From an uncultured Lachnospiraceae bacterium (GTDB taxonomy: Bacteria > Bacillota > Clostridia > Lachnospirales > Lachnospiraceae): a stretch of DNA of 58,643 bases. The translations under genes and the position numbers were made by a program. The stretch is from contig CANTEW010000012.1 in the NCBI GenBank assembly GCA_947652925.1, positions 1-58,643 of the forward strand, given 5' to 3'. Within the stretch, counting starts at the first letter, position 1; the number at the start of each line of letters is the position of its first letter. Positions 1-7,816 of the stretch are shown here, one piece after another. The notes under the pieces were generated by a model. It saw nothing but the letters and a program-made list of their open reading frames with translations, ran no database searches and was not told the origin of the DNA.

Positions 1-1
1 G

Positions 2-166
2 ATAAAAGGATTCACCCCCAACTGGGACACACATCCGGCATTCGGTCTGGCTCTGCAGGAAGCCCAAAGAGCAGGCGTACAGATCCTCGCCTATGACTGC
101 CAGGTACGGCCGGATGAGATCATACTGGATACGCCCGTACCCGTAAACTTGGAAAACAACCCATAA
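2..166 (+). CDS. sfsA: SfsA family protein, C-terminal fragment
   Basis: The window opens inside a reading frame of 54 codons that ends in TAA at 164-166. The visible residues (for example FTPNWDTHPAFGLALQEA, then AGVQILAYDCQV and a final IILDTPVPVNL) match the C-terminal part of the sugar fermentation stimulation protein family, a nuclease-like fold of uncertain cellular role. The start lies outside the window. The stop is 11 bases before rarA, so the two may be cotranscribed. Family assignment is from recognised C-terminal pattern only. Confidence 0.75.
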   Translation: MKGFTPNWDTHPAFGLALQEAQRAGVQILAYDCQVRPDEIILDTPVPVNLENNP

Positions 167-177
167 AGGAGATAAAA

Positions 178-1491
178 ATGGACTTGTTCGAATATGCAAA
201 ACAAAAAACTCTGGAAAAAGAATCCCCCCTCGCCTCCCGCCTGCGCCCTACATCCCTGGAAGAAGTCGTAGGGCAAGAGCATATCATCGGAAAAGACAAG
301 CTGCTCTACCGGGCTATCCGGGCAGACAAATTAAGTTCCGTCATCTTCTACGGGCCTCCAGGGACGGGAAAGACCACACTGGCCAAAGTCATCGCCAACA
401 CCACCAGTGCCGGATTCACTCAGATCAACGCCACCGCAGCAGGAAAAAAAGACATGGAACAGGTCGTCAAGCAGGCGCAGCAGGATCTGGGCGCATACAG
501 CAGGAAGACCATCCTGTTCATCGACGAGATACACCGTTTCAATAAAGGACAGCAGGATTACCTCCTTCCTTTTGTAGAAGACGGGACGGTCATCCTGATC
601 GGCGCCACCACAGAGAACCCTTACTTTGAAGTAAACGGAGCCCTCCTGTCACGCTCCATCATCTTCGAACTGAAAGCCCTGGATAAAGGAGCCATCCGCA
701 CTCTGCTCATGCGGGCCGTCTCCGACCGTGAAAAAGGCATGGGTGGTCATGACGCGGTCCTGGAAGATGACGCGGCAGATTTCCTGGCAGACATGGCAGG
801 CGGCGACGCACGGGCCGCCCTCAACGCGATCGAACTGGGGATACTGACCACACAGCGGAGCGCAGACGGCAAGATCCATATCGACTTGGAGACAGCCTCC
901 CAATGCATACAAAAAAGGGTGATCCGCTACGATAAAGGAGGCGACAACCACTACGATATCATCTCTGCTTTTATCAAGAGCATGCGCGGCTCCGACCCGG
1001 ACGCAGCCGTCTATTATCTGGCAAAAATGCTGTATGCAGGAGAAGACGTAAGATTTATCGCCCGCCGGATCATGATATGTGCTTCCGAGGATGTGGGGAA
1101 TGCCGACCCTATGGCTCTCACTGTAGCCGTTTCCGCCGCCCAGGCTGTAGAACGGATCGGTATGCCCGAATCTCAGATCATCCTCTCTCAGGCAGCCTCT
1201 TACATAGCCTGTGCGCCCAAGAGCAACGCCGCGGTAAATGCCATCTCTCTGGCCATGGAAAGTGTACGCACTGTACGCACGACTGTTCCGGCACACCTGC
1301 AGGATTCCCATTACAGGGGCGCGAAGAGACTAGGCCGGGGTATAGATTACAAATATGCCCATGACTATCCCCACCATTACGTGGACCAGCAATACCTGCC
1401 TGATGAGATCCGGGATGCACGATTTTATGAACCAGGCGACCTGGGCTATGAAAGACAGATAAAAGCACATCTGAAAGCCATCAAAGAATGA
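178..1491 (+). CDS. rarA: Replication-associated recombination protein A, AAA+ ATPase (RarA/MgsA)
   Basis: The 437-residue protein is full length for RarA/MgsA, a clamp-loader-like AAA+ ATPase that acts at stalled replication forks. Walker A is GPPGTGKTT near residues 59-67 and Walker B is FIDEIHRFNKGQQD near 113-126. An SRS sensor segment (ALLSRSIIFEL) and the C-terminal helical region with ASEDVGNADP and YKYAHDYP are typical of the family. The ribosome binding site AAAGGAG lies 6-7 bases before the ATG. It follows the sfsA end closely and converges on a minus-strand gene after 38 bases. I see no independent promoter. Confidence 0.93.
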   Translation: MDLFEYAKQKTLEKESPLASRLRPTSLEEVVGQEHIIGKDKLLYRAIRADKLSSVIFYGPPGTGKTTLAKVIANTTSAGFTQINATAAGKKDMEQVVKQAQQDLGAYSRKTILFIDEIHRFNKGQQDYLLPFVEDGTVILIGATTENPYFEVNGALLSRSIIFELKALDKGAIRTLLMRAVSDREKGMGGHDAVLEDDAADFLADMAGGDARAALNAIELGILTTQRSADGKIHIDLETASQCIQKRVIRYDKGGDNHYDIISAFIKSMRGSDPDAAVYYLAKMLYAGEDVRFIARRIMICASEDVGNADPMALTVAVSAAQAVERIGMPESQIILSQAASYIACAPKSNAAVNAISLAMESVRTVRTTVPAHLQDSHYRGAKRLGRGIDYKYAHDYPHHYVDQQYLPDEIRDARFYEPGDLGYERQIKAHLKAIKE

Positions 1492-1529
1492 TCCCATCAA
1501 AGAGTCATCTCCGGATGGATCTTCTCTGC

Positions 1530-2042
1530 TCAGAGGAGCGCATTCATCAGATACGCATAGATCTCCTGGCATTTTCCCTCCCATTTCTGACAGATCGACC
1601 TGGCGGCCTCTTCTGTTGGGACGGATAATGTCAGGTCAATGAGATTGGCATTGCGCTCTTTTACCTGACATCTGACACAGTATTCTTCTGTTGTATTCTT
1701 ATAATAATCCGCCATCACAGCCGTCCGGTTCTGCATCTCAACGCCATGCTCCTCCAGATACGCATGGATCTCCTCCTTGATGACACCAGAGATCTCGTTT
1801 GTGAAATAAGACAGCGTAGTCGTCCCCTCCTCTGTGATCTTATAATAGGAAGTATCCCGCACGATATCCACAGAGATCAGCTGGGTCCCGACCATATCCG
1901 TGATCGTCTCCTGGAGATGGAAATAACTGGTATAATCATGGTCTAATATAAAATTTGATATCTGCGAATTGGTCAGCGGATGTCTGACTTTATCCAGCAT
2001 ATACAATATGATCAATTTATATAAGGTTTGTGGTTTAGGCAT
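1530..2042 (-). CDS. DUF4364 family protein
   Basis: A 170-residue protein with the DUF4364 pattern of Clostridia: an N-terminal winged-helix-like part (LYKLIILYMLDKVRHPLTNSQI) and a later segment YYKITEEGTTTLSYF. The family is thought to be transcription-regulator-like, but no regulated gene is known to me and none is shown here. Its start overlaps the end of the upstream radical SAM gene by 8 bases, so the two are probably translated from one message. A role in regulation is inference. Confidence 0.8.
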   Translation of the reverse strand: MPKPQTLYKLIILYMLDKVRHPLTNSQISNFILDHDYTSYFHLQETITDMVGTQLISVDIVRDTSYYKITEEGTTTLSYFTNEISGVIKEEIHAYLEEHGVEMQNRTAVMADYYKNTTEEYCVRCQVKERNANLIDLTLSVPTEEAARSICQKWEGKCQEIYAYLMNALL

Positions 2043-2982
2043 ATCGATCTCCTTTTTCCAAAAAACACCGGCCCTGCCAGGTGTTTTGGATCTTCATTTT
2101 ATGATGGAGCGCGTTCAGCACATCCCGTTTCCGGCTGCTCCATAGAGGTCCGATCAACAGATCCTTTGGGCCGTCCCCTGTGATCCGATGGACCACGATA
2201 TCCGGAGACAGATGCTCTAAACAAGCGACCACAAGATCCAGATATGCTTCCTGAGAGAGCGCCTGGAATCTTCCCGCCAGATAATCTGCTGCAAGATCTG
2301 TATCTTTTAAGATATGGAGGAGCTGCAGTTTGATACCCTGGACAGGCTGCCCATTGAGATATCTCACTGTTTCCAGCATATCATCCCTGGATTCTCCCGG
2401 CAGCCCTAAGATCATGTGTACAACGATCTCCAGATCCCGGCTGTCAAGACCTTCCACCGCCTGCTCAAAGCACCCCAGACCATACCCTCTGCGGATATAA
2501 CGGGCCGTATGTTCATGGATCGTCTGCAATCCCAGTTCTACCCAAACAGGCTTGTTTTTATTCAGATCCCCCAAAAGGTCCAGAGTCTCTCTTGGCAGAC
2601 AATCTGGACGCGTACCAATGGAAAGACCGGCAATATCCGGGTGCTGCAGCGCTTCCCCGAAGATCTTTTCCAGATACTCCACAGGCGCATATGTATTGGT
2701 ATACGCCTGAAAATACGCGATGAACTTGCGGACAGGCCTTTTTTTCCGGATAGACTGTATCTGCTGCTCCATCTGCACAGAGATCGGCTGGGCAGCATTT
2801 CCCGCAAAATCTCCAGAACCGCCTGCACTGCAGAAAATGCAGCCGCCGGTCCCTATCGTCCCATCCCGGTTCGGGCAGGTCATCCCGCCATTCAATGTGA
2901 TCTTATAGATCTTTTCCCCAAATCGCTGCCGCAGCATAGCATCCAGGGAATGATAAGGTTTTCCCCTCCAAGACGGATCCAC
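2035..2982 (-). CDS. TIGR01212-type radical SAM protein (YtqA-like)
   Basis: A 315-residue radical SAM enzyme. The iron-sulphur motif is visible as CPNRDGTIGTGGCIFC near residues 36-51, which has the wider spacing used by the TIGR01212/YtqA/YhcC group rather than plain CxxxCxxC. GTRPDCL and VELGLQTIHEHT downstream also fit that group. The substrate is not known to me. The start is GTG at 2982, chosen because AGGAGGGG stands 7-8 bases before it. It forms an overlapping pair with the DUF4364 gene downstream. Divergent from xerD. Confidence 0.88.
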   Translation of the reverse strand: MDPSWRGKPYHSLDAMLRQRFGEKIYKITLNGGMTCPNRDGTIGTGGCIFCSAGGSGDFAGNAAQPISVQMEQQIQSIRKKRPVRKFIAYFQAYTNTYAPVEYLEKIFGEALQHPDIAGLSIGTRPDCLPRETLDLLGDLNKNKPVWVELGLQTIHEHTARYIRRGYGLGCFEQAVEGLDSRDLEIVVHMILGLPGESRDDMLETVRYLNGQPVQGIKLQLLHILKDTDLAADYLAGRFQALSQEAYLDLVVACLEHLSPDIVVHRITGDGPKDLLIGPLWSSRKRDVLNALHHKMKIQNTWQGRCFLEKGDRYA

Positions 2983-3050
2983 AGCTCTCCCCCTCCTCTT
3001 TTTCCTGTTATCATATCACCTGCCCCCTGGACATGCAAGACAAAAAGCGT

Positions 3051-3079
3051 TTGCTTTTACCTCTGAAAACGTATATAAT
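3051..3079 (+). promoter_or_regulatory. Predicted sigma-A promoter of xerD
   Basis: TTGCTT at 3051-3056, a 17-base spacer and TATAAT at 3074-3079, about 40 bases before the xerD ATG. It lies in the divergent gap between the radical SAM gene and xerD. Confidence 0.65.
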
Positions 3080-3120
3080 ATATCCTGTCACTGTTTAAGA
3101 GTTTTGGGGAGACGGATAAA

Positions 3121-4005
3121 ATGGAAAATGCGATACAAAATTTTATCACCTATCTACATATGAATAAACAGACTTCTCAAAATACAGAACTCTCTTACCA
3201 AAGAGATCTGCGGAAACTTGCCTCTTTCCTGCAGACACATGGTATCGGAAAGTTTACAGATGCTACCCAGACAAATCTGGACGCCTTTATACTCCACATG
3301 GAAAAAAAGAACTTTGCCTCCTCCACTATATCCAGGAACGTGGCTTCTGTCCGGGCACTCTACCAATATCTGTTCCGCGAACACCTCATGGAAGACAACC
3401 CTGCTGAGAACTTGAAGCCTCCCCGGGTAGAAAAAAAAGTCCCAGAGATCCTGTCCATCAAAGAAGTGGACAAGCTGTTAAAACAACCCGATACAGAAAC
3501 TCCGAAAGGGATGCGGGACAAAGCGATGCTGGAACTCCTCTATGCCACAGGAATGCGGGTCAGTGAGCTGATCCATCTCCAACTGGAAGATATCAATCTG
3601 TCCCTGGGTTACATCACTTGTCAGGAAAACGGAAAAGAACGGGTCATCCCCATAAACCATGCCTCGAGACAGGCATTGGAGCAATATCTGGAAAATGCCC
3701 GGGATCATCTGGCAAAAAAGACCGGGACCACGAGCCTGTTCACCAACTGTTCCGGATATGCCATGAGCCGTCAGGGATTCTGGAAAATGCTGAAAGGATA
3801 CGCAAAAACAGCCGGGATCACAGGTGATATCACCCCACATACACTCCGCCATTCCTTTGCCGCACACCTGATCCAAAACGGAGCAGACATCAAGAGCGTA
3901 CAGGAAATGCTGGGACATTCGGATATCTCAACGACACAAGTCTATCTAAATCTAAACTCAAATAAAATAAGGGATGTATACATAAATAGTCATCCCCGCG
4001 ATTAA
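3121..4005 (+). CDS. xerD: Site-specific tyrosine recombinase XerD
   Basis: A 294-residue tyrosine recombinase of the size of XerC/XerD, which with a partner resolves chromosome dimers at dif. The N-terminal SAM-like core-binding domain covers about residues 1-85. The catalytic domain shows Arg in GMRVSELIHLQ, Lys in ENGKERVIPI, HTLRHSFAAHL, and the final His and Tyr in LGHSDISTTQVYLNL. All catalytic residues are present, unlike the recombinase relic near 42.3 kb. XerC is the main alternative; the symbol xerD is given because the stand-alone XerC/D-type protein of Clostridia is usually called XerD. Confidence 0.85.
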   Translation: MENAIQNFITYLHMNKQTSQNTELSYQRDLRKLASFLQTHGIGKFTDATQTNLDAFILHMEKKNFASSTISRNVASVRALYQYLFREHLMEDNPAENLKPPRVEKKVPEILSIKEVDKLLKQPDTETPKGMRDKAMLELLYATGMRVSELIHLQLEDINLSLGYITCQENGKERVIPINHASRQALEQYLENARDHLAKKTGTTSLFTNCSGYAMSRQGFWKMLKGYAKTAGITGDITPHTLRHSFAAHLIQNGADIKSVQEMLGHSDISTTQVYLNLNSNKIRDVYINSHPRD

Positions 4006-4022
4006 GGGATGATACTGACTCA

Positions 4023-4119
4023 ATAGTCACCATGCCAGGGTCTTAAGGTCACACCTCAAGATCCTGGCACATCAGAACGCGATGCTGTATCTCCATACAT
4101 ATGCATTACTTGTGACTAT
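4023..4119. other. Long imperfect hairpin in the xerD-deacetylase gap
   Basis: An outer inverted repeat ATAGTCAC (4023-4030) / GTGACTAT (4112-4119) encloses an 11-bp stem GCCAGGGTCTT (4034-4044) / AAGATCCTGGC (4058-4068, one G-T pair). No long T-run follows the inner stem, so it is not a standard terminator on either strand. The rest of the gap, 4120-4280, shows no gene. Confidence 0.45.
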
Positions 4120-4301
4120 GAAGGATGAATTCCTGAATAGTTATATGTATTATACAAAAAAATCGTTCAAATTACAACCCACTGCGTAAAAAAATTTTAT
4201 TTTTCAGACTATTTTTTCCTTGCTCCTGCGAAACAGACCGAATACCCTTCTTCATACAGGCATATAATGGCAATAACACCATTCGTATGGAGTGTTGTCC
4301 T

Positions 4302-4988
4302 ATGGCTAAAAAACTCAGATATCTGCTCTATGCCTGTACAGGCATCTTTCTACTGCTACTGAGTCTCTCCTGGAGCAGAAAGATCATCGATCCCACAGCT
4401 TCCACAGATACCAGATCAAAAAAAAACAAAGAACATCCAGTCCTCGCCCTTACTTTTGATGACGGCCCCCATCCGATCTATACACCACAACTCTTGGATG
4501 GCCTGAAAAAACGAGGGATCAAAGCCAGTTTTTTTCTCATGGGAAAGAATATCCCCGGCAATGAATCCATTGTAGAACGCATGTACGAAGACGGACACCT
4601 GATCGGTAACCACACGTTTGACCACGTCCAGTTAAACAAATTATCAGAATCCGAAGCCTGCAACCAAATCACAAAAACTTCTAATATCATTTATGAGATC
4701 ACAGGCCAATACCCCACTTATGTCCGCCCGCCATTCGGCGAATGGCGGGAAGGCCTGGACTGTACGGTCACCATGCTCCCTGTTTTTTGGGATGTGGACC
4801 CACTAGATTGGAATACCGATAATACAGACAAAGTCGTGCAGAAAGTGGTCACCTCTGTGACTGAAGGCGATATCATCCTCCTGCATGATCCCTATGCAAG
4901 TTCTGTAAAAGCAGCACTCCAGATCGTAGACATCCTGGATAAAAAGGGATACGATTTTGTCACAGTCGACCGCCTGCTGTTAGATTGA
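4302..4988 (+). CDS. Membrane-anchored polysaccharide deacetylase (NodB domain)
   Basis: A 228-residue exported or membrane-anchored deacetylase that would remove N-acetyl groups from a cell-wall or surface polysaccharide. A hydrophobic segment (YLLYACTGIFLLLLSLSW) near residues 7-24 is a signal or anchor. The NodB motifs follow: TFDDGPHPIYTP (catalytic and metal Asp), GNHTFDH (metal His pair), RPPFGEW, and LLHDPYA. Start chosen at 4302 because GGAG at 4289-4292 is 9 bases upstream; an in-frame ATG at 4287 sits on that site. A terminator follows within 25 bases. Confidence 0.88.
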   Translation: MAKKLRYLLYACTGIFLLLLSLSWSRKIIDPTASTDTRSKKNKEHPVLALTFDDGPHPIYTPQLLDGLKKRGIKASFFLMGKNIPGNESIVERMYEDGHLIGNHTFDHVQLNKLSESEACNQITKTSNIIYEITGQYPTYVRPPFGEWREGLDCTVTMLPVFWDVDPLDWNTDNTDKVVQKVVTSVTEGDIILLHDPYASSVKAALQIVDILDKKGYDFVTVDRLLLD

Positions 4989-5006
4989 CGATCAGAGGAT
5001 ACAAAG

Positions 5007-5035
5007 AAACCCCGGGGCATCCCCACGGGGTTTTT
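5007..5035. terminator. Bidirectional intrinsic terminator
   Basis: Stem AAACCCCG (5007-5014) / CGGGG plus TTT (5026-5033) followed by a T-run on the plus strand and with A's in front, so it can stop both the plus-strand deacetylase and the minus-strand infC operon, which converge here. Confidence 0.8.
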
Positions 5036-5047
5036 CAACTCTATATC

Positions 5048-5404
5048 TTACGCGATCTTCGCCTTTGCCGCCTCTGCCAGAGCCGTAAACCCTTCAGCAT
5101 CATTTACAGCCATCTCTGCGAGCATCTTCCTGTTGATATTGATATCTGCAAGCTTTAATCCATACATAAACTTGCTGTAAGAAAGACCATTCAGTCTGGC
5201 AGCCGCATTGATACGTGCGATCCACAACTGCCTGAACTGACGCTTTCTCTGCTTCCTTCCTGCATAAGAACTGGCCAGCGCCCTCATCACAGACTGTTTT
5301 GCGATCCTGTACTGTTTGGAACGCGCGCCCCTATAGCCTTTTGCCAGTTTCAAAACTCTTTTATGTCTTTTTTTTGCGTTTAATCCACCTTTGATCCTTG
5401 CCAT
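5048..5404 (-). CDS. rplT: 50S ribosomal protein L20
   Basis: A 118-residue basic protein with the full L20 sequence pattern ([18 protein letters not shown] at the start, [13 protein letters not shown] in the middle). L20 binds 23S rRNA early in large-subunit assembly and in many bacteria represses its own operon by binding the leader mRNA. Last gene of the infC-rpmI-rplT operon, 18 bases after rpmI. Confidence 0.98.
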   Translation of the reverse strand: MARIKGGLNAKKRHKRVLKLAKGYRGARSKQYRIAKQSVMRALASSYAGRKQRKRQFRQLWIARINAAARLNGLSYSKFMYGLKLADININRKMLAEMAVNDAEGFTALAEAAKAKIA

Positions 5405-5422
5405 CTCATGATCCCTCCTGTT

Positions 5423-5620
5423 CTATAAATACGGCAATGCTCTCTTCATCACTTTTGCGTTTGTAGCATCTGTAACCGTTGATTTTCTCAGATTTCTCTT
5501 CCTTTTCGGGGATTTTTTGGTCAAGATATGGCTCTTATAAGCTTTATTTCTAACTAATTTTCCGGTCCCTGTCTTCTTGAACCGCTTTGCGGCAGACTTA
5601 CACGTTTTCATTTTTGGCAT
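5423..5620 (-). CDS. rpmI: 50S ribosomal protein L35
   Basis: A 65-residue protein with the L35 pattern [21 protein letters not shown] and [10 protein letters not shown]. It lies between infC and rplT on the minus strand in the conserved order of the translation operon. Its ATG follows an AGGAGG-type site (AAGGAGGAATTC in the minus-strand sense). Confidence 0.97.
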   Translation of the reverse strand: MPKMKTCKSAAKRFKKTGTGKLVRNKAYKSHILTKKSPKRKRNLRKSTVTDATNAKVMKRALPYL

Positions 5621-5686
5621 TTTTTGAATTCCTCCTTGATCATACCGAAGTTTATCTGCGACTATCCCACATTTTTGCGTACCTTT

Positions 5687-6193
5687 TTAACGTTTTTCAG
5701 CTAAAAACATAGTCATGCTCCTGCCTTCCACTTTAAGACCTTTCTCCACAACTGCGATATCCGACAAAAGCTCTGCAAAGTCTTCCAGAACATGTTTGCT
5801 GGCATGCATATGCGCGATCTCACGGCCCCTGAAACGCAGTGTCACCTTGACCTTATCGCCTTTGGTGATAAATTTCCTAGCCGCTGTCGCCTTGGTCTTA
5901 ATGTCGTTCGCTTCAATATTCGGTGAAAGACGCACTTCTTTGACATCAATGGTCTTCTGTTTCTTCCTGGCCTCTTTTTCCTTCCTGGCCATCTCATATT
6001 TATACTTCCCGTAATCGATGATCTTACATACGGGCGGTTTTGCCATCGGAGCTATCTTCACCAGATCCAATCCTGCATCCTGCGCTTTGAACATCGCCTC
6101 TTTCGCAGACATGATACCCAGCTGCTCCCCTTTCGAACCAATCAAACGTACCTCTTTGTCTCTGATTTGTTCATTGATCATTAAATTGCTAAT
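5687..6193 (-). CDS. infC: Translation initiation factor IF-3, predicted AUU start
   Basis: IF-3 binds the 30S subunit and checks the start codon-anticodon pair. The protein shows both IF-3 domains (INEQIRDKEVRLI at the N-end; KVTLRFRGREIAH and a final KGLKVEGRSMTMFLAEKR). The first ATG is at 6181, but the GGAGGTG site (6201-6207) is 19 bases before it and exactly 7 bases before an in-frame ATT at 6193-6191. The ATT start gives ISNLMINEQ and matches the known AUU start of infC used for autogenous control in other bacteria. The start is therefore placed at 6193; this is inference from spacing. Confidence 0.95.
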   Translation of the reverse strand: MSNLMINEQIRDKEVRLIGSKGEQLGIMSAKEAMFKAQDAGLDLVKIAPMAKPPVCKIIDYGKYKYEMARKEKEARKKQKTIDVKEVRLSPNIEANDIKTKATAARKFITKGDKVKVTLRFRGREIAHMHASKHVLEDFAELLSDIAVVEKGLKVEGRSMTMFLAEKR

Positions 6194-6389
6194 TGTAGTG
6201 CACCTCCATACCTAGATTAAAACCATAAAAAAGTGTAGACAGCAGCACTATCCACACTTATATCCTGACTCTATATCTGCACACTGAAAAAAAATATACA
6301 GAATAACAGAAAATTCCGGTCAATAATCTATAAACCATTAGTCGCCCCTGCGCTAAGGTGAGAGTGGATGCTCTGCTTCGTTTTCGTAC
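6194..6389 (-). promoter_or_regulatory. infC operon leader (L20-leader type) with attenuator
   Basis: About 195 bases of untranslated leader precede infC. It has a conserved-looking block read on the minus strand as GCATCCACTCTCACCTTAGC (around 6354-6373), then an A/T-rich segment, then a terminator hairpin just before the ribosome binding site. This layout is that of the L20/infC leaders of Firmicutes, where L20 binding promotes early termination. The named RNA family is assigned from layout and memory of the motif, not from a covariance model. Confidence 0.6.
6227..6259 (-). terminator. Leader attenuator hairpin upstream of infC
   Basis: On the minus strand AGTGTGGATAG pairs with CTGTCTACACT (11 pairs, two of them G-T) and is followed by six T's, between the promoter and the infC ribosome binding site. 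Its place argues for attenuation rather than for ending an upstream gene. Confidence 0.75.
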
Positions 6390-6395
6390 CAGGAT

Positions 6396-6424
6396 ACTTT
6401 ACCATATATCTCGCACCACGTCAA
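6396..6424 (-). promoter_or_regulatory. Predicted sigma-A promoter of infC operon
   Basis: Minus strand TTGACG (6419-6424), 17-base spacer, TAAAGT (6396-6401). Confidence 0.65.
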
Positions 6425-6437
6425 GGATTTTTTTAGA

Positions 6438-6941
6438 TCACACCTGGGAAGGCATCGTCTCTCTGCCCAATTCTTCAACCAATGTCCGCATGATCCCTCC
6501 ATCCACCTGCTCTTGTGCAGACAGACTGTAACTGATCTGGCCCCATCTCCACACAGCTATCAATCTGCCGTCCGCTTCCTGTATAGGAATCACATGATCC
6601 CCTATCACTGCCTGCAGACCTTCTACCTCCTGCACCTGGCTCTGTATACCGGTAAGGTCATCCTCAAGCTGCGATGCCCGGTAACTGTATGGGACTCCAT
6701 TCCGGGTAAACTGTATCTCGGCGATCTTATCCGAGATGATAAAATATCTGGCATTCTCTGCCCCCACTGGTACCTCGATATCCGCGCCCACTCCGGCAAA
6801 AGCCCAGACCCCCTCCACCTCGACTGTAGGATCTGGTATCTCTTCTCTTTCTTCTTTTTGTATTTCTGGCTTTACCGGGTCTTCCGACGCGCAGCCGCTG
6901 AGTAAGAAAATGATCGCCAATAGTAACCAGCGTTTATCCAT
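6438..6941 (-). CDS. Putative lipoprotein of unknown function
   Basis: A 167-residue protein with a lipoprotein signal: KR after the start, a hydrophobic run (WLLLAIIFLL) and the lipobox LSGC with Cys near residue 17. The linker that follows is acidic and Pro-rich, as in exported tethered proteins. I do not recognise the globular part, which includes ARYFIISDKIAEIQF and a late Trp-rich segment AVWRWGQISYS. It stands alone on the minus strand just upstream of the infC promoter. Confidence 0.7.
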   Translation of the reverse strand: MDKRWLLLAIIFLLSGCASEDPVKPEIQKEEREEIPDPTVEVEGVWAFAGVGADIEVPVGAENARYFIISDKIAEIQFTRNGVPYSYRASQLEDDLTGIQSQVQEVEGLQAVIGDHVIPIQEADGRLIAVWRWGQISYSLSAQEQVDGGIMRTLVEELGRETMPSQV

Positions 6942-7027
6942 ATATACCCCCTATCCTATCTCTCTGTACACAGTATAACACAAGTCCATATCAAATGCCA
7001 ATTTCCTTTTTTGACGAAAAAAGGCGC

Positions 7028-7056
7028 AAAAAAAGCACCTTCAAGATAAAGATGCT
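7028..7056 (-). terminator. Intrinsic terminator after the Cys-rich small protein gene
   Basis: Minus strand AGCATCTT pairs with AAGGTGCT (one G-T pair), six-base loop, followed by seven T's; 8 bases beyond the stop of the gene at 7064. Confidence 0.75.
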
Positions 7057-7063
7057 CTCGCTG

Positions 7064-7342
7064 TCATAATCTGGTGATCTCCTGGATCTCTTTAAATCTC
7101 TCTATTATATATCCAAAATTCTCCCGTCTATGCGGCAGAGTACATTGACTGCAATCTTTGACCCCCGACTCCGTATAGCGATGATCACCTCCACACTTAT
7201 CTTTCAGCGCATACAAAGGACAGTAACAGAACAGACAATTAAAATCCTCTGGATGCTCCGTCTTATGGCATGGAAAATATTCACATTTCGTATGGGAAAA
7301 AAAAGAATACTCTTTGTCCCTCCATGGATCTTTTTCAAACAT
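7064..7342 (-). CDS. Cysteine-rich small domain protein (PF04071-like), under a B12 riboswitch
   Basis: A 92-residue protein with nine Cys residues in CEYFPCHK, NCLFCYCPLY, KCGG and KDCSQC, the pattern of the cysteine-rich small domain often found beside or fused to cobalamin biosynthesis proteins. Several Cys and His residues suggest a metal or cluster site. The ribosome binding site AAGGAG precedes the ATG. No cobalamin enzyme is adjacent here, yet a cobalamin riboswitch lies about 250 bases upstream on the same strand, so B12 probably represses it. Function is not known to me. Confidence 0.8.
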   Translation of the reverse strand: MFEKDPWRDKEYSFFSHTKCEYFPCHKTEHPEDFNCLFCYCPLYALKDKCGGDHRYTESGVKDCSQCTLPHRRENFGYIIERFKEIQEITRL

Positions 7343-7368
7343 ATCCTACTCCTTTTGGTGATAAGACA

Positions 7369-7430
7369 CCCCGGTATAGGAGGTTACTATGGTCTATAAA
7401 GTGAGCGGAGAAGACCATAATTCACCGGGG
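7369..7430 (-). other. Two-part nested hairpin in the B12-controlled leader
   Basis: CCCCGGT (7369-7375) pairs perfectly with ACCGGGG (7424-7430), and inside it TATGGTCT (7388-7395) pairs perfectly with AGACCATA (7412-7419). It lies between the riboswitch and the start codon, 27 bases before the ATG. No T-run follows, so it is not a terminator. Confidence 0.6.
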
Positions 7431-7489
7431 TAACTCATCGCCTGCCGTTTAATCATGCATAATCCACACGTACAGGTTTATTCCATTTA

Positions 7490-7530
7490 AATAAAAATAC
7501 CCGTTGTCTTCCTTTCGGAGAAACCCGGGC
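7490..7530 (-). terminator. Possible riboswitch expression-platform terminator
   Basis: Minus strand CCCG/CGGG closes an imperfect GAAA-looped stem and is followed by a T-rich stretch (GGGTATTTTTATTT). The inner stem has mismatches, so the call is weak. Confidence 0.35.
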
Positions 7531-7593
7531 GATCACTACATTTTTCTAAAAATGTATAGATGTATACTTTGCACGGAAGCTTCACCTTTCATA

Positions 7594-7765
7594 TAAAGCA
7601 GGTTTCCTGGCTCATGGATCCCAATCCCGTTTTCCCTTCTCATATGTCTTGACATACAATGGTCTTTAAAACGGGACTCCCCAAATACAGTGACCGGATC
7701 GCTTAGGATTCTCACCTAATTCCCTCTCCATCTGCCGCCACATACAGCAGAAGCACTTCATATGT
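7594..7765 (-). promoter_or_regulatory. Cobalamin (B12) riboswitch
   Basis: Read on the minus strand, the B12 box GGGAATTAGGTGAGAATCC lies at about 7705-7723, and the conserved 3-prime part GAGCCAGGAAACCTGCT lies at 7597-7613. A variable stem with AAAACGGGA/TCCCGTTTT lies between them. This is the core order of the adenosylcobalamin aptamer. It sits upstream of the Cys-rich small protein gene with no other gene between. Confidence 0.92.
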
Positions 7766-7787
7766 TCTCTGGAATTATACGAAATGT

Positions 7788-7816
7788 ATCATAACACACT
7801 ATGCCCAAAATGTCAA
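7788..7816 (-). promoter_or_regulatory. Predicted promoter of the B12 riboswitch transcript
   Basis: Minus strand TTGACA (7811-7816), 17-base spacer, TATGAT (7788-7793), about 20 bases before the aptamer. The -35 box overlaps the stop codon of the decayed ORF upstream. Confidence 0.7.
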
